Positions 23,360 through 35,100 of a stretch of 64,000 nucleotides of DNA are shown here, piece after piece. Source of the stretch: Conoideocrella luteorostrata (taxonomy: Eukaryota; Ascomycota; Sordariomycetes; Hypocreales; Clavicipitaceae). The stretch spans positions 186,001 to 250,000 of the forward strand of contig JASWJB010000012.1 in the NCBI GenBank assembly GCA_032433595.1. Reading direction: 5' to 3'. The first letter of the stretch is position 1. Each line of letters starts with the position of its first letter. The position numbers and the translations under genes were made by a program. A model generated the notes under the pieces. It searched no databases and had not been told where the DNA came from. It worked only from the letters and a program-made list of their open reading frames with translations.

Positions 23360-24045
23360 AGGCTGCTGCAGACCTACCATCCGCGGTCATCAAAGCTCGC
23401 GGGACTTAGAGCCTTCATTACGGGCGGAGGCTTGGTACATCGAGCGCCTGCCCTTGCTTGTGATCGAGACGGCGCCACAGTGACTATAAACTATGTCTGT
23501 GAGGAGGAGCCTGATGCAAAAGACTTGGCAGACTTTATCGTAACAGAGGGATACAACGTTGGTAAGGTACTTGGTGGTCTTCGAAATGAGACAGTCCGTA
23601 CGAGTCCTGTCCACCACGCCAGACAACAGAAGGACAGGTTAGACATTCTCGTGAGCAATACTGGGCCAGAACCTTGCAACAACAGACTCCTCTCATCCGC
23701 TGGGCCAAACCAACATTTCAACAATTATAGTGATTTTGTATCCGGACCGAACATCAAGAATCACATAACTGGGCGTCTTATGCGCACTTTTAAGACGAAC
23801 TTGTACGCGGCCATCTGGCTTGCTCGAGCTGCTATTCCGCTGAAGCCGCGTGGCGGTAACTTGGGATTGCGATGCGAGCCTCCTACCTTGTGCGGATCTA
23901 TACAGTATACCTGAGAGTTTGGCGATCCCTTTATTGGGCCATGAGGAATTACATACAGTAGAAGAACGGGAATCGGATGGGTTGTGCGCAAAGCTTGAGG
24001 ACTGCAGACGAGTTCATCACAGTCAGGTCACTTTTAACGAATAAG
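23360..24045 (+). pseudogene. Relic of a short-chain dehydrogenase/reductase (SDR) gene
   Basis: Translation across the plus strand shows scattered but ordered SDR pieces. LAGLRAFITGG (about 23393-23427) corresponds to the start of the NAD(P)-binding strand, but the following GxGIG loop is lost. DGATVTINYV, EEEPDAKDLADFI and LDILVSNTGPEP (degraded NNAG region) then FKTNLYAAIWLARAAIP follow in the usual order. Beyond about 23880 the frame breaks, and a second frame carries further remnants to about 24045. The catalytic Tyr-x-x-x-Lys is not found and no ATG precedes the first block. This matches the glucose-dehydrogenase-like fungal SDRs that carry an N-terminal extension. It is a non-functional remnant. 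Confidence 0.65.
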
Positions 24046-24169
24046 AGATAGGGAAAGGAGAAAAAAATAAAAAATAAATAAAAAGAGAAAAAAATAAAGG
24101 AATTAAAAATGAAGAAATATTTGGATTGAATACTGCTTTATTGACAAAACAAGCAGCGCAGAGCTATCA

Positions 24170-24760
24170 GAGGCCATCAATTCTATGTATCACGACATCC
24201 TCGAATAGAACATCTATAGCAATGATGAGCTTAAAAAGTTGATGAGTTCTGCAAATACCGAGGCACTGTCCAAAGCAGCACATGACAGGCTGCACGATGA
24301 TGTTTGGCTGCTGTTGACTTGTGTCGATGTGGCGATTAACTTAACGGGTGATAGTAGATGGACAGTGCTATGGCAGGCAGTAACAAACTGTCATAAGCAT
24401 CTGGTCGGGATGCTACTGGCTCGAAGTGACGTTGATGTGGACGCTGTGGACATTGGGTCGAACGCTGCTATTGTGGCCTGCTGGCAAGATGAATGAGGAC
24501 GTTGTATTGTTTCGTTGAGTATATAGACCACTATTTGCTGCTATTGGGATGATAGTCGTAGGCCTACATCTTGCTCCGTAGTCAAACGAACAAGATTTCC
24601 GACATGTACGGTTGCTACTGAATTACGACGAAAATCCTAATTTAGAAGATAACCCAGGTCATACACTACTATCTGTGGCTGTTAAGAAGGCAGACAACAA
24701 ATATCCTTCAGTTACTGCTTAACCACGGCGCCGATCCGCATAAGCACAAGGATATACTTG
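24170..24760 (+). pseudogene. Relic of an ankyrin-repeat gene
   Basis: Ankyrin-like segments are present in several frames. From 24239 one frame reads a helix pair with WTVLWQAVTNCHKHLVGMLLARSDVDVDAVD, close to the ankyrin consensus. After a stop at 24494, another frame gives LLLNYDENPNLEDNPGHTLL, and near 24711 a further frame gives LLLNHGADPHKHKD. The repeats are in the right order but are broken by stops and frameshifts, with no intron that restores them. It lies directly after the SDR relic, so the two form a short graveyard in the AT-rich segment. Confidence 0.6.
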
Positions 24761-26452
24761 AGCCATTGTTCCCCGACTCGAAAACTACTTTTCGTCACAT
24801 GTGGGCTTCACAGTTCGCTGTTGATAAAACCAACTATGCTACTAGCATCATGTCACGTTTATAATTAGTTCCCTTGGTCTAGGATTTTTCCTAATGATGA
24901 GATAGTATCATGAAAGAAATCGTCAGAGGCTGCTAGGTAGGTGACTTGCGCCATGGATCCAAAAAGAGATCCGGCAAGGGATAGAAGAACGAAACTCAAT
25001 GAAAATAAAAGACATTTCTGTGCTTCGCCGCTAAAACAGTTGTTTCGAGGGAACATATCGCGGTTTTGGGGTTCCTTATGGCTTACGAAGGGCTTACGTT
25101 TTAACCTGACTGTGACCCTGGGCTCATACGACTAATATGTTTTTTCCGCGTTTTTATTTGCTCTATTTTTAGCTATTAGACAGTCTTCGTCTTATTTTTT
25201 ATTCCTCACATCCCTTGTTCAATTTAACGCCATGGACCTAAAAAGAGACGCGGCAATAGCAGACGCCGCCGAATACCCCTGGTGCTCAACTGTACACACA
25301 AAACCCTATAGTCTGTGACGGAAAGATGGTCCCGATGGTCCTTTAATCAAGACTCTAGCTAGCCAGAGAATTTCATCCGCGTTCTTGAGAAAATATGTAA
25401 TTATGTGCATTAACTCATTCCCAGTTTGCAGAGTTCTCTACATGGTTACGATTCAAGTGATGAATTTCTTGCTGCTACAGATATAATGTTAAGAAAGCGA
25501 TGCCAAATCTGGAAATGGCTAGGATATTGCGGTCGTGGGTTTGGCCTTCCTCGGCTATTGACTAACGAAGCCTATTCCACGTATCTCGCTTGCTCAGATA
25601 CTAGCGTGCTGATTATCAAAGCTACAGAATATGCTGGCTTTGTAATATTCCATCAATGAAGAGTAGAAATGCTATTAACGTCACGTGACGGCCGCGGCAG
25701 AGTTTTCCATACGGAACATTTTATCTCAAATCTCAGATTAAGAACAAAGCATTCTTTATTTGCCTTGGCAGCCGCACTTGTAAAAATGAGCCTCCAGACG
25801 GTGGTGTCAGGCACTGTATTCCAAGTCCAAGACAAAAAAGAGAGGAAAAAAGGAAGAGGCATCATGGGAATGGAGACATTACACCTCTATTTATGACTAC
25901 ATAGATTCTGGCCTTGTATGGTACATCACTTCCGCCCAAGTTTTTTCAAGCAAGCGAGGGGGGCTGTTGGAATCCTGCCGTCAAGCACAATAGGAAGCAC
26001 GGAGCGGGTCACGTGGCCACCTTTCGGCCATGATATTTATACGGCGATATCGAGCCTTCCACCTTGACTTGTCTTCCTCTTCTTAGATATACAGAGATTA
26101 TTAAATATATTGCATTGTGACCGCAACGGTATCGATATCCTGCACGACACCCTGTGCAACCCACAGGCGTGCGTTCATAATTTTCATGAAATTTGAAGCT
26201 AGCGCGTCCATGATGCATGAGCTATGACGGGTGCAAAATTTGTCTTCGGTGGTTCAGGGCCTACACATATAGGAATCGAATGGAACGGTTCAAATCCATA
26301 TGCATTAATGGGAAGAGCTGTGTTACGGTGATAAGGATATAGAGTCCCTCGTCTGACGGCCTCATCCAAATCGCCCTATTTATACCCCTAAAATCTGAGA
26401 CGCCCTTGTCATGGACTCCTGCCTCAGGCCCAGAGGTCGCGTGGTCGTCCAC
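24761..26452. other. AT-rich intergenic region without a convincing gene
   Basis: Frames of 60-77 codons occur at 24865-25056, 25426-25659 and 25669-25896, but none has family features. The region lies between the ankyrin relic and a real small gene. I see no terminal repeats that would mark a transposon. Confidence 0.45.
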
Positions 26453-27099
26453 TCACATTTCCTCATCATTGCCATCCGACAATTCGTCATCCTTATCATC
26501 CGACAACTCGAGTACTTGTCTTTGAACTCCGAATACAATCTTTAGGGCTCTCAACCTCGCTTCAACCTCACAAGGAACGTCCTTCCCTAACTCTCGAAGT
26601 ATTTCTCCCATTACCGAGGCTACTCTCATTCCATTAGTAACCTATTATTATGACTCCAGAAAATTACTTACCGCTGCTGCGCTCTAAATCACCCAGTGTC
26701 CTCGGACAATTGTCCACAATCTCCCCTGTGGTTATATTGTACATAGGTGACAACGTCATTTTACTCATTAATACCATGCTGTTTTTCAGTCGAGATGAAA
26801 GGTTCTTGTCCCTGTTTCCGGTGTTAGCTCCTCTAGTTCTAAATATCGAACCAGAATAGAGTTACTTACATCACCTGGATTGCAAGACGTTGGTTGGCCA
26901 TCTCAGTTTGAACTGATGCCAACTTATTGTTCATAGCTTCAGATAATGCGCTCACTTGATTCGTTAAGTCGGTCATTTGGGTTATTAAGCGTTCGTCGCT
27001 AGCTGTAAAGAAGTTTGCGAGCCGCTGAAACTCAGCCGCAAATTCTTGGCTGCATTTTGCCAGAAGGACAAAATCGGGTTGTTTATTTGTTGAATCCAT
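26453..27099 (-). CDS. Small helical protein of a fungus-specific type (unknown function)
   Basis: Exons 27099-26870, 26811-26672 and 26622-26453 (179 residues) are joined by 58- and 49-bp introns with clear GCTAAC and ACTAAT branch sites. The first exon is a predicted amphipathic/coiled-coil region (EFAAEFQRLANFF, then heptad-like LTNQVSALSEAMNNKLASVQ). The middle has the pattern LSPMYNITTGEIVDNCPRTLGDL, which I associate with a recurrent fungal family of short proteins carrying a 'L-x-P-L-x-N-x-x-T-G-E-x-I' block. The end is a basic helix and then an acidic tail (DDKDDELSDGNDEE). No enzymatic motif is seen. All junctions keep frame, which argues for a functional gene within otherwise decayed surroundings. 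Function unknown. Confidence 0.72.
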
Positions 27100-28097
27100 G
27101 CTGTAGTTCAGGAAATGAACAATTTGGAAATAGAGACAGGAGAGTATGGTTTCAAAACTGATGGTAGAAGGATAAACTCGATGAAATGAAGTGATTTGGC
27201 TCGCTCGTTGGCTGGGAGCAGAATGTGGAAGCGGTACATGTTTTGGGGCGAAGCATTTCAAGGTGGGGACCTGTTGTGGTGTGTGCTGGGGCTGTTGCCC
27301 GGCACGAGCACACAGATTAGGCGCGCGGGAGGAGCGTAGCTTCCCTCAAAGTGGGGATGAGTTTCTTCCTCTAATCAATTCGTTCGGCTAGTAGTTGAAA
27401 TTCGTGCCGTATTGCGACGTATGAGGAAAACTTCAGATTAATTGATTATGCTGCTGCTGCTAGCCATGCTGGTGCTGACCAGGGTCTTGTTGCCTAGCGA
27501 AGCAGCCGCTGACGAAGGTCGCATCGCCTCATGGCGAGTATCTTACGGAGTACATGGCAGAGTCTCACCGCCATTCCTTTGTGTATTAGTGTCCCTTAGC
27601 ACTATATCTTCAGAATACGAATACCTCACGATACCTCACTAATTTTATTAACTAGTTGCCGAACAAATTAGTAGATTAATACAATTAGAAAGAGGCAGAA
27701 CACTGATCTCCACTTTGTGCAGCCCATTCTTGCGTCATCTTTTGCAAAATCCAGATAGCTTTTATCGTGAGCATCACCGCAAGAACAACCACATCATAAA
27801 ACTTACTGGACCAAGAGCTATTACAAGGAAATATATGCCTGGGTAGGTACATGAGAGAATCAGTCTGGTACGTCACCTCCGCCTGAGTTTCCACAAGCGA
27901 GCAAGGGTGCGTGATTTGCTCCAATAGTGTGCAGACTGCCCGCCACCTTGCGGCGGTGCTGACCAAGGCGGCTTGCAAGGCGGCCTGCTTCGACAACGAG
28001 GCTTCCATACATACTTAATCACCCTCCGCAATTCCATTGCAGACATCGCCGCAAACAACTTGTGTATTGCATTCTGCAATGTACCCGAAAGTGTACG
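27100..28097. promoter_or_regulatory. Divergent intergenic region, small helical protein / SNF2 gene
   Basis: About 1 kb lies between two divergent ATGs and must include both promoters. One exact TACGGAGTA copy is at 27544-27552. A short CTG-type trinucleotide run lies near 27449-27460. No further element is assigned. Confidence 0.45.
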
Positions 28098-31000
28098 ATG
28101 GAGCCGAACGAGACGACGCAGCACGACGGCGTTTCTACCAAACGACAGCTCAGTCTTAACGATTACGAAGAAAACAATGTTGCCTTTTCCAAGCGTCTCT
28201 GCCCTGAGCAACCCGAATTGCTGGGTTCAACGGATAATGTTGCATTACAGAGCCATCGGGTGCCAGACTTGAGCCCCGCCCAATGGTTCAACAACGGTCC
28301 TCAGACCGACGACTTCAGTTTAATCGACAGCACATTTGAGCCCATCTGGCAGGCGCAAATTCTTGCAAATGAAGCCATGCCCTCATTTCCCATCCCCATA
28401 CAACCAGAGACAGCGGACTATATGCACGATGCACTCAGTTCAGAGGGATTAGATGCCTACATGTCCGGCACTAGTTCAAATGGACAGGTTGATTGCTCTA
28501 TCGCGGTGTCTTCCACCCCAGGTTCTAGAGAAGATATTTACAGTAGCTTCGCCGCCGGCAAGTTTCAAAGTATTCAAGCCTTCTCATGATAATTCGTTTT
28601 AAGTCTTGTCTCGTAGATGGTGGCAGCTGCGCTCCTAATGAAGGACTAAGTTCAGTCTCAGCAAATACTCCAGGCAAGGACTGTCAGTACGATACCTTCT
28701 TTGGTGTGGTGAGGCAGAATTGATCTTTATGTAAATCATTTGGCCATGACACTTACAGGTCGACAGGTGTCGACAATCGCAACATCCTCCTTCAACGGCC
28801 GCGATTCGAAAAAACAAGTGCCGGTTACCGTTAAAGGGTGCGGGAAATTGCTGAAGCTTTCATTCCAAGATTCGAACAAGTATGCAGGTATCATCAAGAA
28901 TGACGCTCTAGTAAAGCTTCTACAAGAATTCCCCGTCACTGTCAATGCTGTTCTATCCGCACCAGTAAGAGAAGAGAAGACAACTGTCGGCAAAAAGGCC
29001 GCCAAAATCAATTTTCCGCGGGAATGCACCGTCCGTATTGCCATACGTGGTTTCATGACAGATGAAAACGCTATCGGAAACATCCTTGGAGACTCCGGTC
29101 TCTATCTTCAATGCCCGTCAGCTGTGGAGTACGATTCACACGTGCCGTATCACAATCCGCACTACCTGCTCCGCCCAGGATCTCAAATGCCGGTGTTTGA
29201 GATACAATCTCTGGGGGAAAACGGCGATTCGACGGAATACAAAGACCTAGATGAAGTTGACAAAGGTCGCTTCTTGAGACTATTTGACGAGGCAGATGAT
29301 AATGGCATAGAGGTTCGGGTGCAACCAAGCTCCCGGCTTCAAGTGACACTAAAACAGTAGGAGAAATAGCACGCCAGGCCTTGTTTTGTTGATGGAAACT
29401 GATATTTTATAGGCATCAACTCACCGCCCTCTCCTGGATAGCAGATATTGAAGCGGGGATTCTGGCTCGGCCGAATCACACTTCGTTGTGGGAAAAAGGT
29501 TCACAGACAAGTTCACCTAACAAGTTCGTTTCATCTGATTTGTCCAACTCCAGCTTGCCCAACAAAGTTGCTGGATATCGACACATCGTCACAGGAGTCT
29601 TTGAAATGACCCCAAAACTGCCATGTGGCGGCATATTAGCAGATGTGGGTGGAATAGTGTATGAAGAATAGAAATCGCACAGCTAACCTTGAGGCAGGAA
29701 ATGGGGCTAGGGAAAACCTTGACCATTTTGGCTTTGATATGTTGGTCTTTAGACGTCACTGACCGAGAGTTAGAGGCAAGCGATAAACAACATATGCGAC
29801 AATTTCCGACAACCCTCATCATCACCCCAAAGTCAAGTATGTTCTTCCACTCGCAAGCAGTTCTTTTCGTTCCTGATCAGGTATAGCTATACATAACTGG
29901 CAACAACAATGCAGAAGGTTTTTCTCCACTCCCCTGTTTAACCCGGTTGTATTTTGACCACTGCTAGGCACATTCAAGCGGGAATGGTGACGGTTGAAAC
30001 TTATCATGGATCCAATCGACAGCGTCTGGCGGAAAGCTTCCGAAACTCGGATATCGTCCTCACCACATACGAGACAATGAGACGAGACTGGATGGAAAAA
30101 GGACCATTGTATACTGGAAAATGGCGCCGTATCGTTCTCGACGAAGGTAAGATTCGACGAATACGATAGAATGAAAAGGCATGAGGTTGTGGTTAATACC
30201 TTTTCACAGCGCACCATATCAGAACCAGGCCCTCTCAGACGTTCAAAGCGGCCTGTGCAATCCACGCTCGCTACCGTTGGTGTCTGACTGGAACACCCAT
30301 CCACAATTCCCTCGACGACTTTGCGTCACTACTGACCTTCGTGGGCATAACACCCTTCCAAGACAAAGCATCATTCGACTACTGGGTAAGCACGCCAATC
30401 AAAGAGAAACATTCGGATGGCCTCCGAAGGCTCCGCCGTCTAATCAAAGCAACTTGCCTGCGACGAACTAAAAAGTTGATAAAAACATGCCAATTGCCCC
30501 ACCGACATGAGAGAATAGAGTGGGTAGAACTTGCCCCTGAAGATCGAGAGTTGTATAAATTTTTCGAAAAGAAGGCAGCCAATATTGCATCCGGCTTCAA
30601 CAAATATCAGCCAGGCTATTCGATCGATAATTGTCAGGCGGACACTAATATTCTCTCGCTCATCAATTTCCTGCGTCTGATTTGTGACCATGGCGAGGAG
30701 TTGCTTCCTCAATCCGCACTTCAGGCCTGGAAGTCAAGTAATCGCCATCTCATTGGTGCGAGAATCGTCCAAGCTATCCGAACCAAGTGTGATTTTTGCC
30801 GAGGAGTTGTTCATGATTTCGGCACCCAGTCGGTAGCTACTCTCGACTGTCCGAACCTCCACGTCATATGTCAGCCCTGCAGAATCAAGATGATCAAAAC
30901 CGGGTTTAGCACCGAATCATCATGTCCGAAATGCTTGAATATTACGACAGATGATGAATGCGCGTCACAAACTACACCAGTAGCCACCTTTCCCAGATTA

Positions 31001-31855
31001 TCGCCAAAAGTAAAATCCCTGATAGATAATATTGGTCGAGAACAGGCTCCAGGACGGAGCAAGATAGACCAGCCTTTCAAAAGGTAAGTGAAGTCTGAAA
31101 CTTTGACATATCTTCTGAGCAATAGTTGATACCACTGTGCAGCGTTGTATTCAGTTGTTGGACAAAGATGTTGGATTTGGTTCAACAGTTTCTGGAAGCT
31201 GGAGGCTTTATTTGCCAGCGAATCGATGGACAGAAAAGCTTAGAGGCCCGTAGCAAAGCTATTGATCAATTCAATAGTGATTCTAGGTGTACTATCCTTC
31301 TCGCAAGTCTTGGAAGTGGCGGCGAAGGGTAAGGCGCTGGTTCAGTTCTATGTTCCCCATGAAGAAGACGGCAAAATCACGATAAATTATACGCTGACTT
31401 CGAACTCTGTAGGATCGATCTTACAGCGGCGAATAATGTCCATTTACTTGAACCTCACTGGAATCCAATGGTTGAAGCTCAAGCCGTGGATCGTGTGCAT
31501 AGGATAGGACAGAGCAAGGAGGTTCAGACAACAAGATACTTGACGAAGAATTCTATAGAGACAGTAAGTGCTATACTTATTAATATCGCCAGCTAGTAAG
31601 CCGCCTTGATATTAGCTTGCATCACTGAGCACCGAGTGCTAGTATATTCAATGGATACAACGAGACAAGCTGAAGCTTATCCATCAATCCTTGGACTCTC
31701 AACAAACTTCTCAGCTTGAGATCGACAACCATCGACTAAAGGTAAATAACGCTTCCATCAATTGATACTTTCAAGATTCGGAACTAAACCTAAAACAGAA
31801 GTTACAGCATAACCTTGGGGTTGAAAGTGCAAAGGAAGAGAACAACAGCCTCTAA
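28098..31855 (+). CDS. SNF2-family helicase with RING-like finger (RAD5/HLTF/SMARCA3-like)
   Basis: Twelve exons: 28098-28569, 28617-28708, 28767-29356, 29413-29644, 29698-29836, 29887-29917, 29968-30146, 30210-31083, 31143-31328, 31413-31563, 31643-31741 and 31799-31855 (1033 residues). Motif I is ILADEMGLGKT (459-469, split by an intron). DEAH is at 577-580, followed by LTGTPIHNSLDD. A RING-like block of CDFC ... CPNLHVICQPC ... CPKC spans about 772-818. The C-terminal helicase lobe has VFSCWTKMLDLV, SLGSGGEGIDL, EPHWNP and QAVDRVHRIGQ. Exon 6 is only 31 nt. The N-terminal 160 residues are acidic/Gln-rich and unlike known domains. The family remodels DNA-bound complexes and can act as a ubiquitin ligase in DNA-damage tolerance. 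Position beside NLR and decayed genes suggests an accessory paralogue rather than the core RAD5/RAD16; that is inference. Confidence 0.88.
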
Positions 31856-32193
31856 CATGAAATTAATGGAGAAAAGGTTAACATGCAGTCTTGTCCTAAG
31901 GGGCGGCTTACCTTTCGTCATCACAACCAATCAGTGAAAAGAGTGTATGATCGACGATGGTTTTAGTGGCTAGGGAAACCGATAGCTTTTGGATTCAGCT
32001 AGCTGCAGTCAAATTCATGTGTATTGATAATGACCATAATCAGAATTCCTCCTCCGTCAGACCCTCTCAAAACTCTCTTTTACATCCCTTTGTGCCAATT
32101 CATGACCTAGTTCTTCCTGCCTCAAGCCTCAAGCCACGTATCCAACAATAGCGGGCTCTTAGTATCTCGGGCAGTATTGAATAGGATTGAAGA
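31856..32193. other. Intergenic between convergent SNF2 and NLR-like genes
   Basis: This 338-base gap lies between two stop codons on opposite strands. A 64-codon frame at 31957-32151 has no family character. Nothing else is seen. Confidence 0.5.
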
Positions 32194-35100
32194 CTAGACT
32201 GTGTGGCTATCTGCCTTTTCTCTCTCATTCTTGACCTTTTGGATCAAGTCATCCCATGACACGTTGAGCCATTTCGCTATTTCTTGAGCGCCTATTTCTT
32301 CTCTGACACTCTTAAATTTTCCGTACCGACCAGACCTCGTATCCGGATTTGCACCTTGATGAAGTAGGAACTCGATGAACTTGGCTGATTCAGCTGAGCT
32401 CCGCTTTGCAGCACTTTGCAGCGGTGTGGGATATATAGAAGACTTCCGATTATCTACGGAAACACCATATCCCAGTATTTTTTGTGCAAAGCGAATCGAA
32501 AGCGTCGTCCGCGCAACAGCATGAAGAACGGCTCCAAAATTTCGGTGCTGCGTTTTGGCAGCCTCATGCCGAGCTCCTAGCTTGAGCCACAAGTTTGAAA
32601 CCCAGTCTTCCTTCTCTGGGCATTGACCCGTTGCCCTAATAACATTCATCGCCATGGATGCCAACTTAAAATGGGCACTTGCCATCACTGATTTTTTTGA
32701 AGATGCTACCATAAAGTCTTCAACCAGGTTCAACACGTTCATTGACCCCGTTGAGACTGATTTGGATAGCATATTCGCACACATTCTGATGCCATTATAG
32801 TAGCGGCGATTTGGTGTTACCCAATCCTTTAACATTTTCGACAGTATAAAAGTCAGAGTCTCTTCATTCTCCCCTTCGATTGAGGAGATCGCGACGCGCC
32901 ACATCAAGCCGCCTTCGTTGTGCCTTACGTACTTTTCCCAGAGTAGGTCTAACATAGTTGCAGATCCTGAAAAGGCGGCAAGATTCAATAGTTCTTCCTG
33001 TATTCGATCTTGAAGCTTGTAATTACGCTGAAGAAGAGTCTTGACTGACTCTACATCGTCAGCTTGAACAAGATCAAACAAAACAGGCTGTATTTCGTCT
33101 TCATCTATTTCAGTCATGGCTGGCTGTATATTTGAACGACCCTCATGACGATGGAAATCCAGATGGTCATCTCTCATTCGTCGAGAAAGAAACCCATTTT
33201 CGGCAAATTGACACGAGGGAACGTCACACTTCCAAGGTCGGTCATGTTGTTTAGAGTGAGAATTTCGGATTAAGTCGGACGTAAAGCCTAGTCGGCGGAA
33301 CGGACAGCCCATCAAGCCACATTTGTACAGGCTCTGGCCATAGTGACGCTCCAAAGTATTACAGCAGCATTCGTTTCGATGTTGGATTGTATTGCACTTC
33401 AGTTGATCGATATTTTTGTATAAATTACTCGAGACTTCGGATATAGTCAATGGATCATACTCAGTCCATGATTTTACTATGTATGGTAAGAAAGTGTTAT
33501 AGCGACAGTGAATGCGATTACTCACAGTCAATAATATGAAACTGAGACGTGTCGCATTTTTGACGGAAGTACGCTGTGTTCCGCAAGAGACTAAAAAGAT
33601 CTTCCCGATGCTGTTCCATCCGGTTTAAATGGGGATGATACCATAGTTCCCATAGTTCATCTAAATGAGCGGGACTTCCAAGTATCCATCCGCTCCGCTT
33701 TTGATTCAGGCTCTCAAGAGCAGATGTCAAGTCAGGGGACGGAGGTTCTGACCCATTACGGCTAAGATACTCTGCTACAAGCTCCAACCATGTGTCAGAG
33801 GCGAAGTAATGTAGCCGGTAACATCCAGAGAGAATGTTGTTTTCAAAATTTTCCTCATCAACTTCCACATCGTGGTGATTCTGGCATAGATATCTTATGC
33901 AGCAAGTCGCGAGACTAAGAGTAGCTTCTGTAATGTCAATGAAGCCATCAGTGTGAGGGCTGTTAATATACCTATAGGAATAAGTCAGCTACGCTCACAC
34001 GCAGGCAAATATAAATGGGTATCATACTCCTGAACAGTAAAATGCACAAATTGCACATAATTATCAACTACTTCAACAATGGGTCCGCAAAGTCGGACAA
34101 CATTCAAAGAAGACGATACTCTGAAACCGTCGTCTGGATTGCTACTTACTACCAACGCCTGTTCCAATTCTTGAATTGTCATAGGCGTCGGAGAACAGCT
34201 GATCCATCCAAGCAGAGACCTGCATTTTTTCTTGGCGGCCGGAGACTGGAACGAATTGATTCGTCTAAAGATTCTCCCATATCTATGGTAACAGTCAGTG
34301 ATTAGAATCGTAAAATTATCAAGTAACGTACGCTTGATCTAAACTCTCCGGCAGAACTCTTAGCTCGTTTCTGATCTCCTCGATATCGCTGAGCAGAGAG
34401 ATGCTACTTAACATGATCTGAGCGTAAAGGAACATGCCTACCAAGAGGGAACATGGGTCAGAGGAAATTATCAAGGGTGGCTAAGAAGACATACCTTTAG
34501 CTTTTGTAGCCACTGGCGCAAGTAACCTCCTAATCTCATCTCGATACTCGGGGAAGATGTCATTATGCTTCAACCACTCGCGTGTCCGACTATTGACATA
34601 AGTTTGGATGCCGCCTGCATTATGGTTATCTACTCTGATAGTGGATGAAACGGCTCCTAGAATTTTGCTGATATCATCCTCCGGTCGACTGCTAATAAGA
34701 ATCCGAGATTCCGGGCATGCCTTGGATATATCAATAAGCTGATAGAGAAGTCTCTCTCGTTCTCTTTCTTCTATTTCGTCGAGCCCATCAATAGCAATAC
34801 AAGCAGGTCCAGCACAGAGCAAAATTGTTTGCAACAACGCCGCGGCAACATCAAGGTTATTTTTGAGACCGTCTCGGCCCGATTGGCAGAGTACCTCCTG
34901 AAGAGACTCGTTTTCGGAGGCAATTTGAAATATTAGAGAATGTAGTACTGATAATGCTGATGTGCTGCTGCTATGGATGTGGCTGAGGAAAGCGAAAACC
35001 GTTCTACACGAGGTCATTGCCTTAGTGATAGCGGTCCCACATAAGAAAGTTTTCCCTATCCCAGCAAACCGTTGGTTAGGGTGGTAAGACAGGCAAAGGT

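Noticed and set aside
24865..25056. 63-codon minus-strand frame with a hydrophobic stretch
   Set aside because: No ATG context, no continuation by splicing and no similarity; probably chance in AT-rich DNA.
22058..26452. Transposable element in the AT-rich segment
   Set aside because: No transposase or reverse-transcriptase motif, terminal inverted repeat or LTR could be found by eye; only gene relics are visible.
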